Source: Gabonibacter massiliensis | Lineage (GTDB): Bacteria; Bacteroidota; Bacteroidia; Bacteroidales; Marinifilaceae | NCBI GenBank assembly: GCA_001487125.1 | Contig: LN913013.1 | Coordinates: 186,001-250,000 of the forward strand | DNA: 64,000 nucleotides | Reading direction: 5' to 3' | In this document: in pieces, positions 55,337 through 64,000 of the stretch | Numbering within the stretch: position 1 is the stretch's first letter | How the letters are laid out: each line of letters starts with the position of its first letter | The notes under the pieces: model-generated | The model's input: the letters and a program-made list of their open reading frames with translations, nothing else | Database searches by the model: none | What the model was told of the DNA's origin: nothing | Translations under genes and position numbers: made by a program

Positions 55337-57076
55337 TTAATTTTCTTTTTGTTTGGCAGCGGCCTCGGCAGCGGCTAATTGTTCCTCTGATTCGCGGGTT
55401 ACTTTTTCGAGACGTCCCATGATAGAGAAGATAAAGATTGCAGAGAGGGCACAACAACCGATAAGGATGCCCCAAAGAGCGACTAAGCTTACTTTTTCCC
55501 AGAAATATCCGATGATACCTACTAAGTAATTACCGATAGCAGTGGCGGCAAACCATCCTCCCTGCATTAAACCTTTGTACTTTGGAGGAGCGACTTTCGA
55601 CACGAAGGAGATACCCATCGGGCTTAAAAACAGCTCGGCACAAGTTAAAACAAGGTATGTATTGATCAACCAGTAGGGAGAAACCATATCGCTTTCCGAC
55701 ATCGGGTTGGCTTGTAGATCGGCAGGAGCCGTTAATCCGAACGAACCGAACATGAGTACTAAGAAACCTAATGCCGCGATGATCATACCGATTCCGATTT
55801 TACGAGGGGCGGACGGCTCTTTTTTCTTGCTGTTTAACCAGCTGAACAGGCCCACGAACACGGGTGTCAATATGATGATGAACATCGGGTTAAATTGCTG
55901 GAAGATTTGCGGAGTGATCGGTGTTTCGACACCGGCAAATTTGGTTTGGTAAACGAAATAGAGTACTAAAATAAACACGACGGACATAATTCCTCCAATG
56001 GGTTTCACTTTTTTCTCTCCGGTAATAACCATGAATAGTCCGTAGAATAATAATATGATAGGTACTAAACCGTAAAGAGAGAACAGAAGACTGGAGTAAC
56101 CGGTTACATGCGAAACCGTGTAATCACGAGCAAAAAGTGTCATGGTCAAACCGTTCTGGTGGAATGACATCCAGAAGAAAATAACCACGGCGAAAACCAA
56201 TCCTAAAGCAATCAAACGTTCTTTAGTTTGTTTGGGGGTCAGTTCTATGACAACAGCGTCTTTAGCTCCTTTACCCTGCGCTTTTTCTTTTTCGGTAGCA
56301 TCAGCAGATTTATAAAATTTACGGAAGCCTAAAAATATGGCTAACGATACGATCAAACTGATACAAGCCACACCGAAACCGTAGTTATAGGATTGGCATA
56401 GCACGTCGATGTAGTTTTGAGCAAAAGCCTTTAATCCGTCTAAGCTGCTAATGGTTTGTCCCTGAGATGCAGCGAAGTTAACCAATTCGGTATATCCGGC
56501 AGAAGCCTGATTAATGGTTCCGTCGATTAACTGATGTGCTAATGCCGGTATTTTCCCTGAATATTCCAGACCGGATTTTCCCATGATGGAGTTCGTGATG
56601 GCCTCGGCCATACTGGGAGCGAAGAAAGCACCGATGTTAATGCACATGTAAAAAATACTGAACGCTAAATCCCGGTTTTTGCTGTATTTGGGCGAATCAT
56701 AGAGATTACCCACCAGAACTTGTAAGTTCCCCTTAAAGAATCCGGTACCGAGAGCTATAAGGCCTAACGATACGAACATACTGGCCAGACCGCTTCCGAA
56801 TGCGAGTAAAGCATAACCGAAAAACATGATAACTGTACCGAGTGTAATCGTTTTACCGTAGCCTAAATATTTATCGGCGATAAATCCTCCGAATACGGGT
56901 AAAAAATAAACAGCAGCGAGGAAGCCACCGAAAACTTGTCCTGTGGCTGCAGATGTCCAACCATAGCGAGCTTGAAGATACAATGTAAAGATAGCCAACA
57001 TGGTGTAGTAACCGAAGCGTTCTCCCATATTAGCAAATGCCAATACAAATAATCCTCTTGGATGATCTTTTAACAT
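55337..57076 (-). CDS. POT/PTR2-family proton-coupled peptide transporter
   Basis: The 579-residue protein has about 14 hydrophobic helices. The POT signature ExxERFxYY is NMGERFGYYTM near residue 20, and FFKGNLQVLVGNLYDSPKYSKNRDLAFSIFYMCINIGAFFAP follows. A large loop around residues 165-220 and an Ala/Lys-rich C-terminal tail are extra. It imports di- and tripeptides with protons across the inner membrane. The upstream neighbour is a paralogue with its own terminator, indicating tandem duplication. Confidence 0.92.
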   Translation of the reverse strand: MLKDHPRGLFVLAFANMGERFGYYTMLAIFTLYLQARYGWTSAATGQVFGGFLAAVYFLPVFGGFIADKYLGYGKTITLGTVIMFFGYALLAFGSGLASMFVSLGLIALGTGFFKGNLQVLVGNLYDSPKYSKNRDLAFSIFYMCINIGAFFAPSMAEAITNSIMGKSGLEYSGKIPALAHQLIDGTINQASAGYTELVNFAASQGQTISSLDGLKAFAQNYIDVLCQSYNYGFGVACISLIVSLAIFLGFRKFYKSADATEKEKAQGKGAKDAVVIELTPKQTKERLIALGLVFAVVIFFWMSFHQNGLTMTLFARDYTVSHVTGYSSLLFSLYGLVPIILLFYGLFMVITGEKKVKPIGGIMSVVFILVLYFVYQTKFAGVETPITPQIFQQFNPMFIIILTPVFVGLFSWLNSKKKEPSAPRKIGIGMIIAALGFLVLMFGSFGLTAPADLQANPMSESDMVSPYWLINTYLVLTCAELFLSPMGISFVSKVAPPKYKGLMQGGWFAATAIGNYLVGIIGYFWEKVSLVALWGILIGCCALSAIFIFSIMGRLEKVTRESEEQLAAAEAAAKQKEN

Positions 57077-57124
57077 ACAACGTTATTTTAAAATTAATAT
57101 TATAGTTTGCTGTCGCAAAGATAT

Positions 57125-57153
57125 AAAAAAAGCGAGGCTTTCACCTCGCTTTT
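57125..57153. terminator. Terminator of the second POT transporter gene
   Basis: The hairpin AAAAGCGAGG ... CCTCGCTTTT has flanking A and T tracts, directly after the 57171-58730 gene on the minus strand. Confidence 0.85.
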
Positions 57154-57170
57154 GAAATATTATGCTTTAT

Positions 57171-58730
57171 TTATTTTGCGACTCTTTCAAGCCATTTCAC
57201 CATAGAGAGCATGACAATCATGGAAGCCGCCGTTGCACAAACAAATACTAACCAACAAGCCCATATGGGTACGGAGGTATAAAGGAGTCCTCCGATGAAT
57301 AACAGTGAGTTTCCTACAGCCGTGGCCGCTAACCAACAACCTTGCATTAAGCCTTGTAAATGCGGAGGTGCTACTTTGGAAACGAAAGACAATCCGAGAG
57401 GAGAGATGAATAACTCTGCAACGGTAAGGATGAAATAGAGTCCCACCATGATCCAGGGAGTAACGCGAATGGCACTGATTTGTGCTTCCGTCATCGTGCT
57501 TAAGGTCTCTTTTGCCGGTAACACGAAAGAGAAGATCATTAGGAAAATGTAGGCAAGTGCCGCGATTCCCATACCGATAGCGATTTTCATCGGGGTGGAA
57601 GGTTCTCTTCTTTGTCTCTTCAAATATCCGAATAACCACATGATCAGCGGTGTTAAGGTTACCACGAAGAAAGGATTCACGCATTGGAATATTTCGGCTC
57701 CTTTGATTCTGGTGAATCCCAAGTTGATATCGATGACGCTCAAATCCACGTAATCGCGGGCGAAATACGTCAGGGAGTAACCGTTTTGATGGAACGAGAG
57801 CCAGAAAAAGATAACGACGCCGAATACGGCGAACAGGGCGTATATGCGTTGTTTGATCTCTTGCGCATTCATGGTAATCTCTTCCCTGCTTATTTGGGGA
57901 GCGCCTTTGACGTTCGATACGGCTTTTTTGGCAGGATCCGGGAATTTTTGTTTGTTGACGATGTAGATCACCAGTGAGATCAACATGGCCACGATTGCAG
58001 CCATAAAGGCATATTGGAAACCGCGATTGAAAACATCTAAATAGCTGTTTACAAAGGTGGGTAGATCTGACATGGAACCGCTCAGGTAAGCGGTATTGGC
58101 ATACTCCGTCAAACGGGTTAAAGATTCCGCGGGCATGGAACTACCTTGTTCGAGGTATTGGTGGCATAATTCCGGTAGGCCGGCATTGTAATCGAAGTTA
58201 TTCACTTTCAACCACCAGTTTCTGACGCCGATTGCGATCCAGGGAGCGAAGAATCCTCCGATATTGATAAACATATAGAATATCTGGAAACCGGAATCCC
58301 TTTTATCGGAATATTCTTTGTTGTCGTACATCTGACCGACTAAAGCCTGTAAATTTCCTTTGAATAAACCGTTACCGAAAGCAATAACCAAAAGTCCAAC
58401 GCAGGTAATCGTTAGATAAAGTCCCATACTTGGAACGGGAGTTGGGGTCGGTATGGCTATGATCAGATAGCCGACGGCCATCAGAACCAACCCGATAAGT
58501 ATTGTACCTTTATAATTTTTTGTTTTATCGGCAATGACTCCTCCGACTAATGCCAGTAGATAAATAGAAGCATAAAAAGCCGAGTAGACATATCCGGTTG
58601 TGGTCTCGGATAGACCGAATTTTGCAGAGATGAACAACGTAAGAATTGCCATCATAATGTAAAAACCAAAGCGTTCTCCCATATTAGCAAGGGCAGCCGC
58701 CAATAGTCCTTTGGGGTGTTTTTTAAACAT
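57171..58730 (-). CDS. POT/PTR2-family proton-coupled peptide transporter (paralogue)
   Basis: The 519-residue protein has the POT motif NMGERFGFYIM near residue 17 and GNGLFKGNLQALVGQMYDNKEYSDKRDSGFQIFYMFINIGGFFAPWI. The late conserved LGLSFVSKVAPPHLQGLMQG is close to LGISFVSKVAPPKYKGLMQG-like sequence of its neighbour. It imports small peptides with protons. It is 60 residues shorter than the neighbour, mostly in loops and the C-terminal tail. The separate terminators suggest independent expression, so the two may differ in substrate or timing. Confidence 0.92.
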   Translation of the reverse strand: MFKKHPKGLLAAALANMGERFGFYIMMAILTLFISAKFGLSETTTGYVYSAFYASIYLLALVGGVIADKTKNYKGTILIGLVLMAVGYLIIAIPTPTPVPSMGLYLTITCVGLLVIAFGNGLFKGNLQALVGQMYDNKEYSDKRDSGFQIFYMFINIGGFFAPWIAIGVRNWWLKVNNFDYNAGLPELCHQYLEQGSSMPAESLTRLTEYANTAYLSGSMSDLPTFVNSYLDVFNRGFQYAFMAAIVAMLISLVIYIVNKQKFPDPAKKAVSNVKGAPQISREEITMNAQEIKQRIYALFAVFGVVIFFWLSFHQNGYSLTYFARDYVDLSVIDINLGFTRIKGAEIFQCVNPFFVVTLTPLIMWLFGYLKRQRREPSTPMKIAIGMGIAALAYIFLMIFSFVLPAKETLSTMTEAQISAIRVTPWIMVGLYFILTVAELFISPLGLSFVSKVAPPHLQGLMQGCWLAATAVGNSLLFIGGLLYTSVPIWACWLVFVCATAASMIVMLSMVKWLERVAK

Positions 58731-58841
58731 GATTTTGATATTTATAAATTAATAATGATTTAACTTTGTTCGCACTCCAACCTCGCAAATATAGGATAAT
58801 TTTTTATCTTTAAAACACGAAAACGTTTGAACTTAGAACCT

Positions 58842-60365
58842 ATGAAAAAGTATAATAAGATTTTTAAAACATCTGATTTAAAAGAAATTGATAGATATAC
58901 CGTTGAGCATGAGCCGATAAGTTCATCTCTATTAATGAAGAGAGCGGCTGAAGCTATTGCCTGTCGGCTTTTGAAAATTTTTCCGAATAATTCTATTTTT
59001 AACATAGTTTCAGGAGTCGGGAATAATGGGGGAGACGGTTTTGCCCTTGCCGGACTCTTGTTGGAAAAAGGGTACGAGGTTGTGGTGTATCACGTGTGGA
59101 CGGGAGCGTGTTTGTCCGCTGATTGCAAGAAGTATCGGGAAGATTATCTGGCTCGTTCCGGAAGTTGTGTTGATGTTCGGGAGATTTCCGACTTCGATGC
59201 GGAATCCGTGGAGGGAATATGGATCGATGCTTTGTTCGGAGCCGGATTGAGTCGTCCGGTAACAGGATGGTGTGCCGGAGTGATAGATAGGATAAATCGC
59301 TCCGTTTTGCCCGTTGTTGCGGTGGATATTCCTTCCGGTTTATTGGGAGAGGATAACGCGAAAAATACCGGAAGTATAATGGAAGCCGATTACACGCTTA
59401 CTTTCCAGTTTCCCAAATTGTCTTTTATGTTCCCCGAAAATTATCGTTATGTGGGAGATTTTGAAGTTTTGGACATAGGTTTGCATCCGGAAATATTACG
59501 GGATCTGTTTTCCTCTTATTTTTATTTGACGCCGGATGTGCTTGCAGCCCGTTTGCCGAAGGTCGGAAAGTTCACTCATAAAGGGGAGATGGGGCATGCT
59601 TTGTTGATAGCAGGCTCTTATAGGATGATGGGAGCTGCGATACTGGCAGCCGAAGGGGCTTTGCATTCGGGAGTGGGTTTGCTGACCCTTCACCTCCCTC
59701 GTTCTTTGAAAAAAATAGTACATCTTGCCGTACCGGAGGTTTTGATCGAAGAAGACGTGAATGAAAATTGCTTTTCCCGTATTTTCGATTGGTCAAAATA
59801 CCGGGTCGTGGGTATCGGGCCGGGAATAGGAACGTCGACGGAAACAGCTTTCGGGTTGGAGCGTTTGTTGAAAGATTGGAAAGGAAGGATGGTACTGGAT
59901 GCGGATGCCTTGAATTTACTTGCCGCTGATGCCCGTTTATTGAAATTATTACCCGAAAGTGCGGTTTTGACACCCCATCCCAAAGAATTTGAAAGATTAG
60001 CAGGAAAAAGTGAAAATGATTTTGATAGATTAAATAAATTGAGCATTTTTGCAGAAAAATACAATGTATATGTTGTGTTAAAAGGTGCTCATTCTGTGGT
60101 AGCTACACCGGAGGGGAAATGTTATTTTAACATGAGTGGTAATCCGGGAATGGCCAAGGGCGGAGCGGGAGATGTTTTGACGGGGATTATTACAGGACTG
60201 TTGGCAAGCGGTATGCCTGTACCGGATGCGGTATTAACGGGAGTTTTTGTTCATGGAATGGCCGGCGATTTGGCGAGAGAGGAGATGGGAGTACGCGGTA
60301 TGAAATCCGGAGATATTATTGCTTTTCTTGGAAAAGCATGGAGAAAATTGGAAACGTTGGTTTAA
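58842..60365 (+). CDS. nnr: Bifunctional NAD(P)H-hydrate epimerase / ADP-dependent dehydratase
   Basis: From ATG 58842 the protein is 507 residues; the TTG five codons upstream is unlikely. The N-terminal YjeF domain (about 1-210) has VSGVGNNGGDGFALAGLLLEKG and DALFGAGLSRPVTG. The C-terminal YjeF dehydratase domain (about 220-500) has GEMGHALLIAGSYRMMGAAILAAEGAL, GPGIGTS, VLTPHPKEF and GNPGMAKGGAGDVLTGIITG. It repairs damaged hydrated NADH and NADPH. It is divergent from the peptide transporters. Confidence 0.95.
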   Translation: MKKYNKIFKTSDLKEIDRYTVEHEPISSSLLMKRAAEAIACRLLKIFPNNSIFNIVSGVGNNGGDGFALAGLLLEKGYEVVVYHVWTGACLSADCKKYREDYLARSGSCVDVREISDFDAESVEGIWIDALFGAGLSRPVTGWCAGVIDRINRSVLPVVAVDIPSGLLGEDNAKNTGSIMEADYTLTFQFPKLSFMFPENYRYVGDFEVLDIGLHPEILRDLFSSYFYLTPDVLAARLPKVGKFTHKGEMGHALLIAGSYRMMGAAILAAEGALHSGVGLLTLHLPRSLKKIVHLAVPEVLIEEDVNENCFSRIFDWSKYRVVGIGPGIGTSTETAFGLERLLKDWKGRMVLDADALNLLAADARLLKLLPESAVLTPHPKEFERLAGKSENDFDRLNKLSIFAEKYNVYVVLKGAHSVVATPEGKCYFNMSGNPGMAKGGAGDVLTGIITGLLASGMPVPDAVLTGVFVHGMAGDLAREEMGVRGMKSGDIIAFLGKAWRKLETLV

Positions 60366-60420
60366 AGGGTAGGAAAAGAGTGTGTAAGGATTCTTTTTAA
60401 AATAATTTAGGAAAAAGATC

Positions 60421-61542
60421 ATGAAAAAGATTTGTTTTATATGGATATTGATCGGATGTCTCTCCTTGTCGGTTTTAGGACAGAAGAAGAGAGAGTTGTC
60501 CACCCCGGTTTCGGTGAGTTATATGCTCCCTAAAATAAGCTTTAAAGTGGAAGTAACCATGGAGCGTGTGAAATTAATACCGGGTCCTTTCCGTCAGTAT
60601 GCCGAACAGCAGTTGGGGATCGGACCGGATATAAATGCGGCGGGGGAAGAGTGGGAACTTAAGGATATACGTATTATTCCCCAGGCTCTTCCCGATACTA
60701 AAAATATCTATTCAGTGACAACCACGGGAGAGTATGCCGGAATTTGTTTAAACTTGACGCCGGAGGGTTTTTTGTCCGGGGTGAACGGTAGCCAGAATAG
60801 TGCGGATGCGGAAAAAGAGGTGTTCTATATCGTACCTAAAGATAATAAGGAGCAGAAGATTGATTACGTTCGTTTCGGGGTACGTTCTACTTTGAAAGAG
60901 GTATTGGATTCTAATTTTTCCATGATAGAGGTCGAGGGGGAGATGCGTCGGGTATGGGACCCGATTGAACGGTACGTGTTGAAAGAGGAGAAAGATTATG
61001 TAAAGGAGATCACGGACGAAATTTTTAATATCCGTAAAAAAAGATTGGATTTATTGTCCGGTGTAAGTAGCTCCGGGCCTGCTACTCGGGAAGCATTGAA
61101 AGAGTTGGACGCTTTGGAAAAAGATTATCTGAGTCTTTTTATGGGTAAAAAGGTGAAAGAGCGGGTGAAACGAGAGTTTGTCTATGTTCCGCAAAAAGAG
61201 GATGAAACGGTAACGCTCTTCCGTTTTTCGAAGACAAGCGGTATTACCGCTAAAAATAACGTATCAGCCGAACCCTATGTGATTGAAGTGAAGAATGTAA
61301 TTTTACCTCCGAAAGAGAACGATTCTGCACATAAACCCGTAATTGGGGTGACTTATCGGGTTCCGGCCGTTGCCGATTTGGTTTTAACTTGCGGCAATAA
61401 AAGTGTGATAACGGAACGGTGTGTTATTCCTCAATTAGGGTATACGAAGATATTTCCTTTGGATGTGATCAATAACGAGGGAATAAGTATAGACTTTTAT
61501 CCCCGGTACGGTTCGTTAAAAAGCGTGAAGAAGAACCGATAA
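60421..61542 (+). CDS. DUF4831-family exported protein
   Basis: The 373-residue protein has a signal peptide (1-20, ending VLGQK). It contains the conserved early segment PVSVSYMLPKISFKVEVTMERVKLIPGPFRQYAEQQLGI and the late FRFSKTSGITAKNNVSAEPY, which match the Bacteroidetes DUF4831 family as I remember it. No enzymatic motif is visible. It lies between nnr and a ClC channel gene on the same strand (13 bases to the next gene), so the channel is likely co-transcribed. Confidence 0.8.
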   Translation: MKKICFIWILIGCLSLSVLGQKKRELSTPVSVSYMLPKISFKVEVTMERVKLIPGPFRQYAEQQLGIGPDINAAGEEWELKDIRIIPQALPDTKNIYSVTTTGEYAGICLNLTPEGFLSGVNGSQNSADAEKEVFYIVPKDNKEQKIDYVRFGVRSTLKEVLDSNFSMIEVEGEMRRVWDPIERYVLKEEKDYVKEITDEIFNIRKKRLDLLSGVSSSGPATREALKELDALEKDYLSLFMGKKVKERVKREFVYVPQKEDETVTLFRFSKTSGITAKNNVSAEPYVIEVKNVILPPKENDSAHKPVIGVTYRVPAVADLVLTCGNKSVITERCVIPQLGYTKIFPLDVINNEGISIDFYPRYGSLKSVKKNR

Positions 61543-61555
61543 AAGGAATTGAAAT

Positions 61556-63346
61556 ATGGCTGAGTCAACTGGAGAGAAGGGGTTTCTTGGAAAATTTTTA
61601 ATGTGGCGTGTGCGTAATATCAAGGAGAAGCAATTTATCGTGATATTAAGTATATTAGTCGGGATTGTGACGGGACTTGCGGGAGTTTTGTTGAAAAATA
61701 TGGTACATTATACGCATGTGTTTTTCACGGAGAGAATGCAGGTCGATAGCGGGAGTCTCCTTTTTTTTGTATATCCTTTTATCGGTATATTGTTGACCAC
61801 CTTATTCGTGAAATATTTTGTCAAAGAGGATATCAGTCATGGGGTAACGAAAGTCTTGTATGCCATATCCCGGAGGAATAGTATGATTAAACCTCATAAT
61901 AACTATTCTTCGATGATTGCCAGTACGCTCACCATCGGTTTCGGAGGTTCGGTGGGAACGGAGGCCACGATTGTTTTAACGGGAGCTTCCATCGGTTCTA
62001 ACTTAGCCCGTCTCTTCCGTATGAACTACAAGGTCATGACGTTGATGATCGGATGCGGTGCCGCGGGAGCCATCGCGGGAATTTTTAAAGCTCCCATTGC
62101 CGGCATCGTTTTCACGATGGAGGTGTTGATGTTGGATTTGACGATGGCTTCGCTCGTCCCCTTGATGTTTACGGCTATTACTTCTTACGTGATCGCTTTC
62201 TTTTTTATGGGTGACGGTTTTCTGTTTTCTTACCAGATTACGGATAAGTTCGCCATGGGGAATTTTCCTTATTATGTGTTATTGGGAGTATGTACGGGAC
62301 TTCTTTCCGTCTATTTTATCCGGATGAATCTCCGGGTGGAACATTTTCTGAATAAGATCAAACACCCGTTTAAGAAGATGGCTATCGGAGGAGCGTTGTT
62401 GGGTGTTATTATTTTTATTTTTCCTCCTTTGTACGGTGAGGGATATACAGCTTTGGATACGATGATGGGAGGGCAGCCGGATAAGTTGTTGAATAATACT
62501 TATTTCTTCGATTTTAGGGACAAGATATGGATACTGCCGCTTTTTGTTATCGGTATGGTGTTTATAAAAGTTATAGCCACGGCATTGACTAATGGTAGCG
62601 GCGGTGTCGGCGGTGTTTTTGCTCCGAGTCTGTTTACGGGAGGGGTTGCAGGTTACCTGTTAGCCATGTTGATCAATTTAAGCGGTATTCGCGAGGTGCC
62701 GGAGAGTCATTTCGTTTTGGCAGGCATGGCCGGGGTAATGTCCGGAGTAATGAATGCCCCCTTGACAGCCATGTTCCTGATCGCTGAAATATCGGGCGGT
62801 TACGCGTTACTTCTGCCGTTGATGTTGACATCGGTTATGGCATATCTGACGAGCCGGGGAATGGAGCCTTACTCGATCTATGCCCGTCGGTTGGCGATGC
62901 AGGGCGATCTGTTGACTCATAATAAAGACAAGGCCGTTCTGACGTTGATGAAATTGAATAAAGTGGTGGAAACGGATTTCAAAACCATCGGGATCGATTC
63001 GACCTTGGGCGATTTGGTTAAAATTGTTTCCAAATCGAGTCGTAATCTCTTTCCCGTATTGGATAACGACGGCCATTTATTGGGAATCGTTTTGTTGGAT
63101 GATATCCGTAAAATAATGTTCAATCAGGAAATGTATTCCAAAACCTATGTCCGAGATTTTATGATAGCTCCTTCCGTCGTTATAGATATAGAAGATTCGA
63201 TGGAAAAAGTGATGAAGAAATTTGAAGAGTCGGGTGCATGGAATCTGCCTGTTATTCAGGATCATAAATACTTGGGATTCGTGTCTAAGGCAAAGATATT
63301 CAATACTTATCGTAAAGTGTTGATCCATTTCTCGGATGATGAGTAA
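61556..63346 (+). CDS. ClC-family chloride channel/transporter with CBS domains
   Basis: The 596-residue protein has the ClC membrane core (about 25-430) and two C-terminal CBS domains (about 445-590). The helix-N region carries GIFKAPIAGIVFTMEVL and the later GSGGVGGVFAPSLFTGG. In the selectivity loop, the usual GxEGP is GTEAT, with E136 conserved and the Pro replaced, as is often seen in Bacteroidetes relatives. It moves chloride or another anion across the inner membrane, as either a channel or a proton antiporter. Confidence 0.92.
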   Translation: MAESTGEKGFLGKFLMWRVRNIKEKQFIVILSILVGIVTGLAGVLLKNMVHYTHVFFTERMQVDSGSLLFFVYPFIGILLTTLFVKYFVKEDISHGVTKVLYAISRRNSMIKPHNNYSSMIASTLTIGFGGSVGTEATIVLTGASIGSNLARLFRMNYKVMTLMIGCGAAGAIAGIFKAPIAGIVFTMEVLMLDLTMASLVPLMFTAITSYVIAFFFMGDGFLFSYQITDKFAMGNFPYYVLLGVCTGLLSVYFIRMNLRVEHFLNKIKHPFKKMAIGGALLGVIIFIFPPLYGEGYTALDTMMGGQPDKLLNNTYFFDFRDKIWILPLFVIGMVFIKVIATALTNGSGGVGGVFAPSLFTGGVAGYLLAMLINLSGIREVPESHFVLAGMAGVMSGVMNAPLTAMFLIAEISGGYALLLPLMLTSVMAYLTSRGMEPYSIYARRLAMQGDLLTHNKDKAVLTLMKLNKVVETDFKTIGIDSTLGDLVKIVSKSSRNLFPVLDNDGHLLGIVLLDDIRKIMFNQEMYSKTYVRDFMIAPSVVIDIEDSMEKVMKKFEESGAWNLPVIQDHKYLGFVSKAKIFNTYRKVLIHFSDDE

Positions 63347-63502
63347 CGAAAATAGAAACTTTAGTGCTATTTGGTTAGGAATAAGGAGTATGTTATTTGT
63401 ATTAATTCTAAATAACTTCTTATTCCGCGAATAGAGTTGTATTTTTAGAAATAAAACATATATTCGCGGCAAAATATAGAATTTACTCTAAAACGATATA
63501 TC

Positions 63503-63724
63503 ATGTATTGGACACTGGAACTTGCCTCTAAATTGGAAGATGCACCTTGGCCTGCATCAAAAGATGAGTTGATAGACTATGCCATTCGTTCAGGGGCGCC
63601 TATGGAAGTTATTGAGAATCTTCAGGATATTGAAGACGACGAAGAGATATTCGAAAGTATCGAGGATATTTGGCCGGATTATCCGAGTAAAGATGATTTC
63701 TTCTTTAATGAAGATGAGTATTAG
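63503..63724 (+). CDS. DUF2795-family small protein
   Basis: The 73-residue protein begins MYWTLELASKLEDAPWPASKDELIDYAIRSGAPMEVIENLQDIEDD, the pattern of short DUF2795 proteins. The acidic C-terminus is rich in Asp and Glu. The function is unknown. It is a single small gene with its own terminator. An inverted repeat with CCGCGAATA arms lies just upstream, around 63427-63467. Confidence 0.8.
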   Translation: MYWTLELASKLEDAPWPASKDELIDYAIRSGAPMEVIENLQDIEDDEEIFESIEDIWPDYPSKDDFFFNEDEY

Positions 63725-63742
63725 AGACAGAAAGCATTAAAT

Positions 63743-63774
63743 AAAAGCCACCATTTTTATGGTGGCTTTTATTT
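63743..63774 (+). terminator. Terminator of the DUF2795 gene
   Basis: Arms AAAAGCCACC (63743-63752) and GGTGGCTTTT (63761-63770) pair and are followed by a T-rich tract. Confidence 0.85.
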
Positions 63775-64000
63775 TAAATATTAGAGAGAATCGATTAATG
63801 GCTATTTTGATAATATAGAGGATATATTTAAGCTAATCTTCTTTCTTGTAAAGAAGTTTTGTTTCTTGAGTTTTATTTACAGATATGCTATTAGATAAAA
63901 TGAAAGAACTTCTGCTTTTTCCTGGTCGCCCATCTCCACTCCTTATTTTAATTCCCTTGGGGCTATTTACCCCATACTAACTCCATGTTGGAATAGGGAC
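63775..64000. other. Unassigned tail of the window
   Basis: I see no convincing gene. On the minus strand a frame without ATG (63833-63976, 47 codons, containing PKGIKIRSGDGRPGKSRSSF) is open. Another frame has a good ribosome-binding site but only 18 codons. A gene may extend in from outside the window. Confidence 0.3.

Noticed and set aside
63886-63942. Minus-strand 18-codon frame with a good ribosome-binding site
   Set aside because: Only 18 codons, no promoter seen and no recognisable peptide family.
63833-63976. Minus-strand open frame of 47 codons at the window end
   Set aside because: There is no ATG and a stop codon lies immediately upstream. It is too short to call a gene, though it could be the end of a broken one.
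1-64000. CRISPR arrays, tRNA or rRNA genes
   Set aside because: No regularly spaced repeats, tRNA-like cloverleaf sequences or rRNA signatures were recognised while reading. A dedicated scan was not possible.

Overview
The window looks like a chromosomal segment from a gut-type Bacteroidales bacterium. The clues are SusC/SusD-type outer-membrane transport under an ECF sigma/FecR pair, promoters of the Bacteroidetes form (TTTG ... TAnnTTTG), POT-family peptide transporters, DUF3078, DUF4831 and BT_3928-type proteins, and many lipoproteins. A probable cysteate synthase (first step of sulfonolipid synthesis) and FecR-controlled SusC proteins with an STN domain fit Odoribacteraceae (Odoribacter/Butyricimonas) best. 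That family placement is inference. I recognised no rRNA, tRNA, CRISPR array or intact transposase.

Layout. 1-2.4 kb: end of xseA, xseB and a PBP4-type dacB. 2.4-10.3 kb: a transenvelope signalling and uptake locus with ECF sigma factor, FecR anti-sigma factor, STN-bearing SusC, SusD and a lipoprotein resembling a metallopeptidase that has lost its zinc site. 10.3-13.8 kb: an A/T-rich accessory segment on the minus strand. It holds three lipoprotein genes, two of which carry three copies of an unrecognised domain, followed by a truncated mosaic second copy of the metallopeptidase-like gene. A short repeated motif marks both edges and one internal junction. 13.8-16.4 kb: metallo-beta-lactamase-fold hydrolase, thymidine kinase and a membrane protein.

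16.7-23.3 kb: a tripartite RND efflux operon ending in lpxA. 23.5-36.9 kb: dnaK, cysteate synthase, YihY/BrkB-like protein, START-like protein, LptF/LptG permease, fmt, pbpC, an SDR oxidoreductase, an FAD oxidoreductase and HU. 36.9-47.4 kb: a TrmH-like methyltransferase, a DPP III-type peptidase, a second ECF sigma operon with a membrane protein and a DUF4097-like secreted protein, the DUF1599-DoxX-tpiA operon, folP, a second SpoU methyltransferase and miaB. 47.5-64 kb: a FadL-like porin with a Trp/Tyr-rich lipoprotein, proS, pepT, DUF3078, a TonB-C-like protein, two tandem peptide transporters, nnr, DUF4831, a ClC channel and a small DUF2795 protein.

Most of the window is ordinary housekeeping and envelope biology. 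The parts most worth a second look are the 9.5-13.8 kb segment (degenerate peptidase, its mosaic copy, the repeated-domain lipoproteins and the flanking repeats) and the cysteate synthase.
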